Assembly: GCA_002081555.1 (NCBI GenBank)
Contig: MZNV01002638.1
Coordinates: 1 to 37,651, forward strand
From: Protostelium mycophagum
Lineage: Eukaryota; Evosea; Variosea; Protosteliida; Protosteliaceae
Reading direction: 5' to 3'
Length of the DNA: 37,651 nucleotides
The notes beneath the pieces are model-generated. The model saw nothing but the letters and a program-made list of their open reading frames with translations, had not been told where the DNA came from and did not search any database. Each line of letters opens with the position of its first letter. Position 1 is the first letter of the stretch. Shown piece by piece: positions 21,129 to 33,116 of this stretch. Position numbers and translations under genes: made by a program.

Positions 21129-24100
21129 ATGCCCGGCACACCTCAAAGGAAGTTAACGAGAAGAGCTGCTCGATCACAATCAACTCCTTCCAATGTAGAC
21201 TTGAGACAATCCTCTCGACCGAAGAGGACCTCCACCAGAGGAGGTACGTCGACTCGTCAATTAGAGGTGTAATCATTGCAGTTTTCATCAATCGAAGTGA
21301 GTCGTCGTCATCAGAAGATGTATTGGTGAGGGTGTGCATTGTTCACGACTAACATCTGATTTATTTCAGTCAGAAGAGAGTAGTGAAGAAGAAGAAGAGG
21401 ATGAATCTGATGATCCAGAGGAGGAAGATGTTTCACCTTCAAAGAAACGCACACGAGGTCATCAATTCATCGATGTGGGTTCTTTTATTTTCTGAATACT
21501 GAAAGACTTAAGTAGAGAAGCAGGAAGAAAGTGAAGGCAGTGTCTCAGAAGAGATACTCGATCTTAATGAAGACGATGAACTCACAGCACAACCCAAAGT
21601 GAGTTCATAGCTGATCATTCTGATCAGTGATCGATGATCTTCTCATTTTTATAGACACCTCGCAATCTTCGTTACAGAACAAGAGGCAACGCCGCGGAAG
21701 ATGGTAGAGCTTCGCATATTCCCATTATTCATCAGTTTATTTGTGTATCATGTTTGGAGGAACTCGCCAACGTTTATTTGATTTCTGCAGCTCCATGGAG
21801 ATCACGGATCATTTCTCGATGATGAAGAGATCTACGGCAAAGCCACACCAAATATTCCAAAATTCAAAGTACTCACGTCTATCAGAAAGAAAAATAAAGA
21901 GGGTGAAAAAGAGCCCAAAGACAGAGGAACCCGTCCCTCCGGAAGATGCAAAGCCAGATGCACCAGAGCCGCCAGAACAGAGCAAGCAAGAGGTAAAACG
22001 TGTACATATTGGTTAATAATACTACAATCTTATGTCTATTATAATGAATAATAGACTTGTGCGGCTCTGCCGCGACACCAAGACTAAAGACACCAAAGGA
22101 TTTTATGGTCAAATAAAAATACAGTTGTAGAGCGCCAGAATTTAATATCAAGCTCAAATAAACATAGTACAATACTGCAGTAGAGCTGCACATCTACTGA
22201 CATACTGCGGCAAAGCTGCAGTATAAAATAATAAACAAATGAAGAATAAATTCAATTCACAAAACCTTCGTCTAGACCTGCAAAGTAGAATGAATGGCAG
22301 GAGCTGCAGGGCACAATATAATACAAACATGTAGACATTTTGTGAGGTGTTATAAGCGTGTTCTTTGCACGGCTTCAGAAATACGAAGAAATAAATGTTA
22401 CATTTATCCCAACTCAACCAACAAATCGAAAATAAATTCACAGGAATATTCATCTCGACAGGTATCTACAACAGCCAATAGTATGGACGGATCACCCATA
22501 ATATTTTCTTTCTCAGAGGATGAAAATAGCAAGGAAGAGCCACAGTCAGAGTTACGGGAATCCCAACAGAAGGATGAGATCTACACAAACAAAGACATAG
22601 AACCACAAAGACACACAAAGTCGGACGGAGAAGCAACTGAAGAGGATGATGACTCACAAGAGGATGACACCGATAAGGTCGGAGATCTATTTTTAGAGCT
22701 TCTATTTATAGCCTCAGGGCTGCGCGACTTGTAGTTCGGAGAGGCAGGGGCAGTTTGTGACGTGTGATGAGTGCAGCAGCCAGCATCATATACAGTGCGT
22801 GAATCCAGAGTTGAATGGCCCCCCACATGGACTTTGGATATGCCCTCAATGTGTAAGTTTTAAATTTTTTAATTTGAGATATATTCATTTTAAAATTCAA
22901 AATGAAATTCGAATGAGAGACAGAATCTTGATCCAAATCAAGAAATATTGTATATTTATTTATTTGATTTTTATATAAATAAAAATAAACCCATAATAAA
23001 TAATCTAAATATGAAAATAATAATACTAAATACAATGTAGATCCTCAGAGGAGAAGCGAGGGATGTAAATAGTGAGGATATATTCGAGAGAGTGGAGGAG
23101 TGGTTCGCAGTGAAGGAGATGCTACCCACTACCAGAAATAGACCCAAAACCCAGGTGAAGATCTAATGAGTCAGATGTATTACATATCACACCTTGATTG
23201 TCATCATCATCGCGATGCATCGCGAAACTTTTTGGCAGAGCCGAAGTCTAAGTCTTCTTGGTGGTTTTGTGACTTAGGCGGATGAGTTAATGGTATGTGG
23301 CACAAGACCATCCGGATTTGTCCATTCAATGTATATATCGGACATCCAACTGCAGCTCTGCTGCAGAGAAGTCGATCGCGCGATTTTGGAAACACCCTCC
23401 GAGACAAAACCTTAACGTGTCAAACACGTGTATTACCGCGATTTTTGGTACCAAAACGTTTGGAAAGTTGAGGTCACGGTTGTTTCCTGAACTTTCACGC
23501 TAAGGAATTCGGATTTTCGTTTCGTTTGTCATTCCAAAGACTCACAATTGGTCCATAGAAATCTCCGAGATTATTTCTTGAAGATTAAAATGATTCACAT
23601 TAACAGGACAAAGAGAGTACTAAAGTGGTTTTCGGCTTTGGAGTGAATCAACAAGCGTCCTTCATCCGGTTGATCATGCTGTACGGAGTGAGTGGTCAGA
23701 GATTGGAGAGTACCCTCACTTTTCAACATCTGATGGATAAGCTACCGAATACACTCAAGCATAAAACGGTGAGTCTTCAGACTTTATATTATGGGATGTT
23801 GAGATGTGAAAGAAGGAGCAAATGGAGCATTTTGGGAGTCACGTGATGAGGACTTTGATGTCTGTCAGGGTCGAGCATTTAGATGATGGTACGTTCTCAC
23901 ATTTTTTTAATTGAAGGTTCTTTTATTTACAAAGTAAGTTCACCCCAATCACAAAACCCAATTTCGAAATTTCCGTGAAATTTCACTGCATAAATACGTA
24001 ACAGAATTTTCTTTCATTTTTCTTGAAACTAAAGTCTCCAGTTCTTGGCTGCTGGGATGTCTCCGCGCGTGAAGTGTTGGAGCGCATTGCCAGGATATAT

Positions 24101-25436
24101 CTCATACACAGGAAGCTAAACCAGAGCGACACGTGTGGCTCTTTTGATATAGAAGAGCAAGGTGTGTTCCAAATGACCGAAATATGGAGGAAGGCGACGG
24201 TGTGGGGGAAGAGTGAAGACTATCTGCTGCTGAGGGCCGTTGCAAAGTGAGATCTTCAAAATAATAATTATATTTTATGTGAGAAAAAATAAAAATTTGA
24301 AAAAAAATAAAATTTCAAAAACAATCTAAAAATAAAAAATAAAATAAAAATAAAAATAAATTAAAAAGAATAGGTATGGATACGGGAGATGGGGAGAGAT
24401 AAAAAAGGATGAGGAAGATAAGATATCTCATCTATGTATGAGGCAGATGAACCTGTGGTGCAAGCAAGGAGAAAAGATATCAGACACACACGTCATCACT
24501 TTCCTCAGGTGAGATTGAGATGTCTCTTACTCTGCAGAAGAAAGTGTTTTTCATACTTCTGCCAAGAATTTGCAGTGGCATAGCCGACATCTTCAATCCC
24601 AATAGATAAAAGTTATTTTTGTGTAAAGTCAAGACCTGAATTGATTTTTTTCGCTGGAAAATATTTTCCCGCCAAAATTCGTCGAAAGACGTTCTGTGTT
24701 GCCGCAACAATCATTTATCACATGAAATAAATTCTTTTCGAAAGATACAATTTTATTTAAACATTCAAAAAGACTCATTTGACACTGCCAAAAGGCTTCT
24801 TTTATAATATATTTCTGTTTGCAAAGACAACTCTGAACCCAACAGAAGGAGGATGTCACTGCTAGACAAATGTCTCAATGCAGAGTACAACTTCTTGGAG
24901 ACTCGGGAGCTGATCCGGATAAGGATGGTGAGGGGTGACAGCTCCAGGCCAAAGACGGAGAAGCGGCTCCAGAAAGAGTATAGAGAGGAGATGCAGAAGA
25001 CGATCAAGACAAACATGAAACCGGCTGTGAAACAAAGTGCATCTGTGTCTCCAATCGCAAGTCCAAATCATCAAGTGAGATATCGTTGCTTGATGTCTTT
25101 AGATGCAATGACGTCACCAGAAATAATCATATCGCGCATGTTCATGATACATCATTCTCATCATCACAACAGACTTTTCCGAGAACTCTGTCCACCACAA
25201 AGCCCAGCATACACACCCCAAAGATAAAGACACAGAGTAAAAACTACATCCCAATAGACTCGCAAAGAGGCGAAGTAAAGAGGACCTCTGTGAGTCGATC
25301 ATGATGATGATGTTCTGACTTGATCCAGGACATGAAGAGCTCTGAAGTGCATTCGTTTATACAAAAGTGCAATAGCTTAAAGTCACTGGTGCAGGCATGG
25401 CACACCAAATTATACGACAACGTCTCAGAAGAGTGA
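21129..25436 (+). CDS. PHD-finger protein with CHD/PICKLE C-terminal modules and no helicase (706 aa)
   Basis: Seventeen exons: 21129-21243, 21282-21319, 21370-21474, 21518-21598, 21655-21744, 21791-21868, 21900-21992, 22444-22677, 22712-22852, 23041-23154, 23607-23768, 23813-23888, 24042-24246, 24374-24508, 24846-25074, 25173-25289 and 25329-25436 (707 codons). Order: a basic N-terminus (KLTRRAARSQ), long acidic Ser/Glu tracts, a C4HC3 PHD finger (CATC..CDEC..HHIQCVNP..WICPQC, residues ~280-325), then regions matching the post-ATPase part of CHD3/4/PICKLE: VVFGFGVNQQASFIRLIMLYG, REVLERIARIYLI, and the CHDCT2-like KSEDYLLLRAVAKYGYGRWG plus FLRRRMSLLDKCLNAEYNF. No chromodomain and no SNF2 ATPase motif is found anywhere in the span. 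Likely a nuclear chromatin protein. Exons 5-7 and the 31-nt intron (21869-21899) are the least certain parts. Confidence 0.75.
21993..22443 (+). repeat. 451-nt intron carrying GC-rich hairpins
   Basis: Contains GCGGC-TCT-GCCGC at 22061-22073 (perfect), TGCAG-TAGAG-CTGCA at 22176-22190, and ATACTGCGGC-AAA-GCTGCAGTAT at 22202-22224 (one mismatch per arm). The intron is otherwise AT-rich. Confidence 0.75.
23155..23606 (+). repeat. 452-nt intron with two perfect palindromic elements
   Basis: TCGCGATGCATCGCGA at 23210-23225 is a 16-bp perfect palindrome, and CTGCAGC-TCT-GCTGCAG at 23350-23366 is a perfect 7-bp-arm hairpin of the dispersed family. The word taccgcgattttt at about 23434 is shared with the SET-gene intron insert. 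Confidence 0.75.
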
Positions 25437-25709
25437 AATATGCAAATAAAATCGGTGTATCAGAGGTACCATTTTATTGCGCAAGACAATTTCATTAGTA
25501 ATTCGCGTGTGCATAGTCGCAGACCACAGCCTTTGGTGATTTTCACAAATCAATTTCCAGCAGTACAGTGAGCCACCAACACGAAATACATAATGTACAC
25601 ATTTTGCCCATCACCGGCCTGTTGCTGTGATTCACACGTTAGTGTCACCGCGTATCGTATGTCAACTGTTGACATATACAAATGGTAACATCTGCATCCA
25701 CATCTTTTA

Positions 25710-27583
25710 TTAAAACAAGAGGCGAAGAATGAGCATGAAGACAAAGAGGCAAAAGAACAGGACTACCACAGCCACCACGGGTAAGAAGGCTGGCCCGAAT
25801 TGGTATCCATAGAGCTCGTACAGCTGTTCGATGTACTTGATGATGACTTTTCCGGTCAGTTTGCTCTCACCGGCGGTTCTGATGCCAAAAGAGAAGGGAA
25901 CCTGATCTTGTCATTATTTTTGATTGATTGAACCTTTGGCTTCTTTTGCATATTTAGAACAACGGCAGCTGTTGTAGATTTTTCTGATGATGTGCCGATG
26001 TGTGGCCAATTGATCATTTTGTGGCGTGATGCACATTTCAGATTGTCATTTGTGATGATGGATTACCTCTGTGGGGTTCTTGCAGCCACACTTTACATAG
26101 AGCTCGAGTGCGATCTTGAACCCGATCGGGTTGATCTTCTTTCCCGCCTCAAACTGCACATATCACCACAATCATCATCTAATCGAACATTGCATTTTAC
26201 ATTGGAAAATCATTGTGGGGAGTATAATTATTTATGATTCGAAATATTTAAAACTCTTTAAATACAGAGACCACAACAAACCTTCTGCTTTCTAATTCCG
26301 AAGAATCCAGACATCGGGTCGGAAAGAGGTGTCAGCGGTCTAGACAAGAGGCGTGCCACCTACGATGCATTTAGATGGATGATCCGAAATGATGACTCAC
26401 TTTAGAGATGATGACTCTGTGCATGGGCCAGTGGGGGTCAATTTCCACTCCTTTTTTATTTAATTAAATTTTCAAAATATATGGTGAGTGATGCAAAACA
26501 ATAAAGAGTTGGTGTCACTTGGAACAAAAAATCTCTTTTGACTTTATATTCTTTGAGCTGATTTTGTTTGTGGCAAAAAATTTCTTTCATGTATATACAA
26601 GAGGTTTTGCCTGTAAAATTTGACATTTTAGCCACTACAGCCACAGAAGCCATGAGATGAAGAATGTCTTTGTGATCTTCTTCCTACCTTCTCCATACCG
26701 AGTTCCCAACACAAAATCAGCCTCTTTCTTTTTTAAAAGAGCCTCTATGAGCTCAGGTGCTTGCTCAGGGGGGTGCTTTATTTGATCAGTCGAGCGAACA
26801 TTTTTAAATTAGATGATGGATGTGATCTGAAAGTGGAATACATAGTGATGCGGCTGCGCTGATCTTCATTCTGCGACACAGCCGGTGTGTACAGACGTCG
26901 TGCGTAGATTAACAAAGAAAATTATAAGGAATTACACCTGCAGATCTGCGTCCATACAGAGGAGAACATCTCCTTTGGCCTCGGTGAAGCCTCTTAATAC
27001 GGCGGAAGACAATCCTCTCTCTGTTGTTCTCTCAATGAAGGTTACAGGGTATCCCTCCGATTTCAATTTCTCTGCCTTGTTATGATCAGTAACGATTAGT
27101 TATAATCTTCAAACCACAACTAACCTCCTCTTTTGAACCGTCTTTAGAGTTGTCATCCACGAAGATGATCTCTGTATTGTTTCTGTTAAGTGTGCTAGAG
27201 GGAGAAGCGTCCAATTTGGCGACGAGACGTGTTACCAGAGGCCTGATGTTCAGTGTCTCTTTATAAGTTGGGACGATAACAGAAGCTATCACTTTCTTTT
27301 GGGTGTTTCCGCTGCGCTCAGTCATGTCGTAAGATCTCGCAATCGCCTTCATCCATCTTCTCTTGCAGTTGTAGACAGCCGAGAATTCGTGCCACGCCAC
27401 CGATAAAATTCCAAAGAATTACACCCTTGGGGGAGACAAGTGTAGACTTTGAGGGAACGTGTTTAAGATAGAGGGATCGGTTCTTGAATTTTTTCTTATT
27501 GCAAAAGTTGCCCGAAAGCTGGGCAAAATTGAATATTGTTCGGTCAAATCTTTGAAATAATTCATCCACACATCACGATCCAT
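25710..27583 (-). CDS. DPM1: Dolichol-phosphate mannosyltransferase catalytic subunit (342 aa, or 277 aa from an inner ATG)
   Basis: Exons 27583-27425, 27361-27125, 27075-26938, 26775-26688, 26450-26401, 26359-26282, 26153-26067 and 25901-25710. The enzyme makes dolichol-P-mannose on the ER for N-glycans, GPI anchors and O-mannosylation. GT2 motifs: VIASVIVPTYKETLNI, EIIFVDDNSKDGS, TERGLSSAVLRGF, LLCMDADLQ with HPPE (DXD-type Asp cluster), GTRYGEG, and DPMSGFFGIRK. A C-terminal membrane helix (VVAVVVLFFCLFVFMLIL) is present, as in yeast-type DPM1. An upstream exon starting MDRDVWMNYFKDL joins in phase through a 63-nt intron, giving a 65-residue extension of unknown function. If that exon is not used, translation starts at 27325 (MTERSGNTQKK). 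Confidence 0.93.
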
Positions 27584-27956
27584 CACAGGAATCTTGGCCG
27601 AGATTCAGAATTTTTGAGAGTTCATCAAGTCAGCCAATCACAACATGTTGATGAGCCACAACATGACCAGAGATCCTCATCATATAAAAAGAGGGTATTA
27701 TAGCGGATTTATCTACAACTCAATCATCTCACCACTGATCACAGGAAGCAAGCATTCAGTGTGCGTTACGTCATGCCAAGGTTGGAACCCTTTGGGGGGA
27801 CACTGAGTCAATATATACACATACTAATTCCAAAAGAATGGACATCAGCTTAAGTAACAAACATGACATAATCCACATCGCTGTTTGGGAGACTGCACTG
27901 TTGATTTACGTATATCTACAACGTCCGAGATCTGTTTCCAACACAGAAACACGATC
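27584..27956. other. Divergent interval DPM1 / anoctamin
   Basis: 373 bp between the two 5' ends. A TATA-like tataaaaagaggg lies near 27684. I see no other gene or repeat. Confidence 0.45.
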
Positions 27957-30900
27957 ATGCCAGCAAAGGAAACCACGCAAGGAATACTGACCGCCTTTTC
28001 ACTTCTATTCTTCTATAAAATATGGAAGAGAGTCGTTTGGGCCATCAACTTGAAGAAGCCAGAAGATGATTCAGACCCTGACACCGACTTTCTGATGGTG
28101 TGGAATGAGAACGAACTGACGTCTTCTCAAAAAGAAGAACTGTGGGAGATGATCGGTGATCCTGATAGACTAAGAGTACTTGGCGCAGAAAATGCAGAAG
28201 GCCTGACTGTGACGATCATCAGAAGATACGTTATGAGAAGAGTCTCCACACGCGACCTCACTTTTTCTGTCATGAAGGGTGAGAATTCCTCTATCAATCT
28301 CTCAACCGCACTTTTGATCGTATATAGGTGCGGCTGTCGAGAAATCTTCGAAGGTATATGGAATTGCAGCACCATTTGAGACGCTATGCCTCCAAGCAGA
28401 GAAGATGGAGATGAGAAAAGAGCTTGCAGTGACGTCACCAGAGATGAAGAGGACATCCCCTGTCATCGTAAGGATTCATTTTATATCAGCTTCGGCATGC
28501 ACAAAGAGTCCATCAGATTATTTCATAATCTAATTACTGTTGTGTCACCGATCCAAAAAAATCATCGTGATTAATCCATCACAGAGCTCTGCATCTCTCG
28601 ACAGCCCACAGCTGTTACGCTCAGAGAACAAGATCGTTGAAGACACTCACACCAACTGCAGCTTACCCCCCACCTCAAGGACTTGGAAGGGCATCACAAG
28701 CGCCGTCTTCACGAACGCCCATCGCAATCAATTCCTCGGGTTCGACGCCAACCCCACGCGTACTTTTTTTACATCTTTAGAGGTAGAATTTCATCACGAA
28801 AATAATACTGAAGGGAACAGAGACAAACTGTGGTGAATTCATTGTTGTTGTCCATAAGAGCGACGAGCGATAAGAGGTGCTTGCTGCCGTTGCTACAAAC
28901 GGCCGGCATCGTCTCTTACTTCCCACTTCATGACAATGCCAACAAACGTCTTGTGTGGCACCAGGTCTGTCTCGTTGTAGATATACCATTCTCATCTCTT
29001 TTTATCTGAAAATAGATGGGAAAAGTCAAGGAGATTTCTGTGAAAACTGACGGAAATTTCAGGTGAACCAGAAGCCCACGAGTTCTCGCACACTTCGCGA
29101 TCTGTCTCAATATTTTGGGACGGAAACCGCTTTTTATTTCAGCTGGATCGCGTTCTACACCGAGTGGCTCCTCGTTCCCGCCATTTTTGGGGTGATCCTG
29201 CACATCTACAACAAGATCTACATCGGTCCTGGAGAACTGGATGTGTACACCGTTTTATATAGCATAGGTCAGTGTTTGAAATTTTCCCGCCAAAACTGTC
29301 TTTCTGATAGATTTTTAATCCAATGGAAATTTTAAACGCGGCCTTGCCACAATTTTTTTTGCATTTTTTGGTGATTTTTCCATCAATATCAATATCAAAA
29401 TTCTCTATCTTGAATTTGTGGTACATTGTAGATGGATGGAGTGGATGATGACGTCATCAGGTATATCTATATGGTCGACCGTTTATTTGGAATTTTGGAA
29501 GAGAAAGAACAGCATCTTAGCTTTTGATTGGTCTGTTGACAGGTATTATTATTTTTTTTAATATAATTTTTAATATTTTTATAATTACTTTTGAAAAATT
29601 CTTTCCATTTTTCTTTCAACTTTATTCTAGTTTTTTCTACATTTTTTCTTTCTAAATTATTTTTGTGAAACCACGGTTCCATACCGCAATCTTTTGCGGT
29701 GGATACCGCATCTTTTTCAAAGCCACGAATCTTACTGTTGTAGACTTGCGGAGAAGGAGAGGTGGGCGGAGCCGAGACCGGAGTTTAAAGGAACAGTGCG
29801 TATATCCCCTATCACCGGAAGACCGGAGTTATATTATCCCATGAAGACCAGAAGACTCAAGTGAATTTTCCACGATTTTTCCCTCGAAAATATTCTCCGA
29901 ATTTTCTCCGGAATTTTTGATGCAAAAATTCACACTCAAGTTGGAGATTCAGAATTCAAAATTCAGAAAAAGAGGATAATCTTTGCAGGTACCTTGTGAC
30001 ATACCCGGTGATCTTCCTCTGCCTTGTGTTGTCGGCATTATTTATGTTGACTTGCTTCGCCCTGAGTGACCACCTCACCGCCCTTGGGGAGAAGAAGGTA
30101 AAGATTCGTCACTTTATTGAGTAAAAAAACTTCAAAAAATGACAAGTTGTAACCATTTGTGGAGTGAAAATATTCCAAATTTGACAAAAAATTTGGAAAA
30201 ATTGGAAAAAATGTAAAGATTTGGGGAAAATGTGAAAATTTGACGTAAATTGAGTGTTGTAGATATTGAGAGGACCCCTCTATTGGATGAACGATTATTT
30301 GGGCTTATTACCCACCTTGGTTTATTCCGTTCTCGTCCCCGTGCTCAATGTCACTTATACCAGTATGTCAATCTACAACTGTCATGATATCATAAATAAT
30401 CTCCATGACAAAGGTTCCGGTGTACTGCATTGCAGTCGGGAAAAAAATGTTGTTGCTGCGGCTCTGCCACCAGGAAAGACACAAAAATCGAGACTTGGAG
30501 ACCTAAAAATCAAGACTTGGAGACCCACTGGTTCTCCAGAACCAAATCATAAAAAACCCGAAAAACCTGAAAACAACCAGCACTCGCCGTCAAGTTAAAT
30601 GATTGGGAGAACCATCGTACAGAATCTGCGCACGACAACGCCCAAATCATCAAGCTCGTCCTCTTCTGGTTTATCAACAGCTACTTGTCGCTCTTCTATA
30701 TGGCTTTCGTAAAGAAGGACTTGGTCGCGTTGAGAGGACAGTTGGCGTCGCTTCTGGTGACTTCGCAGTTGTTGTGGAACGCGCAGGAGATCCTGACTCC
30801 TTATGTGAAAGAAAGGTGAGTTGTAGATGGGACACTTGTGTTTCATTGGAATGAAAAGGGATGTTGCTGCGGCAGAGCCGCGATACGTAAGTGATCTCGC

Positions 30901-32570
30901 CTTGCACAGACACATCATCAATTTGATATGATTACGTTAGTAACCGTGCTGTATCGCGGCTCTTACCGCAAAATTTTACCAAGAAATCTCGTTAAGAAGT
31001 TTCAAGAATTTAAATCTGATATAATTTTAGAATAGCCATATATAAGCATCTACAACGAGGCAAGAAGGAAAGCGAGGAGCTCGCGGCAGAAACAAATGTG
31101 TCTTTTGAGACGGTCAAGAACCCAGAGAACGTCTCCTCGGAATCATTTCAGGCCCCTCCAGTTGAGGTATGGATGACGTCATCACGCATCATCAGTTTTA
31201 TTGAAATGAAACAGAGCGTGACCGTACATCAAGAAGAACTCCCATCGTGAGTGATTTTTTGATTAATTTTTTTCCACAAAAATTTACAATTCCCAACAAA
31301 ATTCCAACTCTTCAAAATTAAAAAAATAATCGTCAAGTTAGATATTCTTATTGAAATAATAACCGATTTTTCATGGTAAAAAATTCACTTTATGCAGAGT
31401 ACTGAGAGAAAGAGTTCAGAAGTGGCAGTTGGAAGCGTCAGGAACAACAGAGACGACAACCGCACTCTTGACCTCTAATAAGGTGAACATCGCGTTCACA
31501 TATTCGTCTATAAATAGCATCATCTTGATCAAATTCTCATTCGAATAAAACTCATCGTTGTAGATAGTGGAAAATGCATTGGAAAATGTTTCAAGAGAGA
31601 GAAGCATGTCGACTATTCAGGTAAGAATCTCGCGAAATTTCCACGAAAAATCACTCTGAATCTCCTTGAATTCTCCGTGAAATTTCTCTGAATTTTCGCA
31701 GAACGTGGAGATACCCCCCGCCCAGTTGGAGCTTCAGATGTCAGGGTCAGGCCCACTCTTTGACGAGTACATCAAGATCGTAATTCAATTCGGCTATGTC
31801 ACATTATTCGGGTGCGTGTGGCCGCTGGCGGGACTCATGGCGTTGCTAAACAACCAGCTGGAGATCAGAAGTGACATCTGGAAGCTTGTCAATCTGTTGA
31901 GAAGGCCCACCAATAAGCAGGTGAAATACTCGATATTTCTTGCAAATCACGAGCTGTTTGGGAGTTTTGCGTTTTCGATTGTAGCTTCAAGTGTCAGATT
32001 GCACTTTGCGGTGATTCGTCATCAATTCCTTGGTTGTCTTAAGACAAAGAGGACTGAAAGGATGTAGGTGCCAGATATTGGGTCTTGGTATTATGTTCTA
32101 GAGTTCATGAGCATCGCCGCCGTCATCACCAACTTTTCTTTTCTGGCTACTTATGTCCTCTACAACACGGGTATTTCCTCGAAATTTCCAGGAGTTTTCT
32201 GACACCACAGCATCCACGGAGACTATTGAGGTCTCTGCTTTTGAGGCGATCTACAATCAATATCTGATCTATGGGGTTTGGGTCTGGTGTTACAACTGGT
32301 CTGGATTTCCCGCCACAATTAAAGTCATTCTATTATTAGCTGGGGAGCACCTTCTCATCGCCGCCAAGGTACCGGCTCGATCTTTTGTTCCGTTGTAGTC
32401 GAGAGAAATTGATGACGAATATCCAGGTGTTGGTGGCAGCATTGATTCCTGATGTGCCTGGAGATATTGAATTGTTGAAGGCTAGGGAATACTACATCCA
32501 GCACCAGATGATCTTGCAGGAGCTGACTGATGACAAAGACAATAACCGAGAGTACATCGACATTGAATAA
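27957..32570 (+). CDS. Anoctamin/TMEM16-family membrane protein, ANO10/Ist2-like (861 aa)
   Basis: Eighteen exons: 27957-28278, 28328-28467, 28585-28782, 28821-28964, 29063-29267, 29461-29542, 29744-29860, 29989-30097, 30263-30362, 30581-30815, 31031-31166, 31215-31246, 31398-31482, 31564-31620, 31702-31920, 32068-32170, 32211-32368 and 32427-32570 (862 codons). TMEM16 proteins are scramblases or ion channels with ten membrane helices. Landmarks: IVSYFPLHD, SQYFGTETAFYFSWIAFYTE, SIWSTVYLEFWKRKNSILAF, EPRPEFKG, LNDWENHRTES, LVLFWFINSYLSLFYMAF, IQFGYVTLFGCVWPLAGLMA, LLNNQLEIRSDIWKL and IPDVPGDIE. A hydrophobic N-terminal stretch (TQGILTAFSLLFFYKIW) is extra. Residues between FVKKD and the IQFGYV segment hold an expanded hydrophilic loop. 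Whether it scrambles lipid or conducts ions cannot be read here. Confidence 0.93.
29683..29700. repeat. Hairpin ACCGCAA-TCTT-TTGCGGT
   Basis: Perfect 7-bp arms, 4-nt loop, in a 201-nt anoctamin intron, followed at once by another taccgca word. Confidence 0.75.
30363..31030 (+). repeat. Hairpin motifs in two consecutive anoctamin introns
   Basis: Intron 30363-30580 has ACTGCA-T-TGCAGT at 30424-30436 and GCGGC-TCT-GCCAC near 30459 (one mismatch). Intron 30816-31030 has GCGGC-AGA-GCCGC at 30869-30881. In addition AGAGCCGCGATAC at 30874-30886 is the exact reverse complement of GTATCGCGGCTCT at 30951-30963, so the intron can also form a longer stem. The exon 30581-30815 lies between them. Confidence 0.7.
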
Positions 32571-32619
32571 ATCTTCTTCCTCCTTATCTGCCATCCTTTA
32601 TTATTCAAGGCGATTTGAT

Positions 32620-33116
32620 CTATCTTGTCTCTTTCAAGAGGGTGTCTAAGATCATTGTGTGATCCAGATCAGACACATCGGCAGCTTGGAAGCCTCTCGC
32701 CACACCAACCAATTTCTGTTTAAGGTCTTCTCTAGAACTGGTGTAGAGCATCTTCTCTCTGATTGTGCTCACATGAGGAGCCCTGATGTCTTTAACATTC
32801 CATTCATGACAAAATCTCTCACCACAAGAAGGAGATGATCTTGCTGCGGGTCACACCGTTGTAGTCATACTGAAAATTGAACACAGCATATCTACAGTGT
32901 TGCGCAGGTAGAGCTGCCTGGAAGTCATCATATGTGGCGTTGGCAGGCCCAGTCTGGTCTACGATGATCTCAGTGTTTGTGTCGTTCATCTTGTAGATGA
33001 TGTATCTGCACTTGTTCTTGTACTTGAGCTCTTGAAATTCAATGATCGCGCTGTCACTTGCTCGGACTCCAGATGCCTGTTTGCTTCAGAAAGAGCTGTA
33101 CAATGGTACTTACCAT
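32620..33116 (-). CDS. Cofilin / actin-depolymerising factor (139 aa)
   Basis: Exons 33116-33114 (ATG only), 33076-32823 and 32782-32620 (140 codons). It binds and severs actin filaments. The chain opens MASGVRASDSAIIEFQELK, with the Ser-3 region typical of ADF/cofilins. It continues KCRYIIYKMND, CRYAVFNFQYDYNGVTRSKI, FLWAPHVSTIREKMLYTSSR (the actin-binding long helix) and GFQAADVSDLD. The first intron directly after ATG is seen in many cofilin genes. The acceptor of intron 2 was fixed by the WAP frame. Length fits the family exactly. Its stop is 49 bp from the convergent anoctamin stop. Confidence 0.96.
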
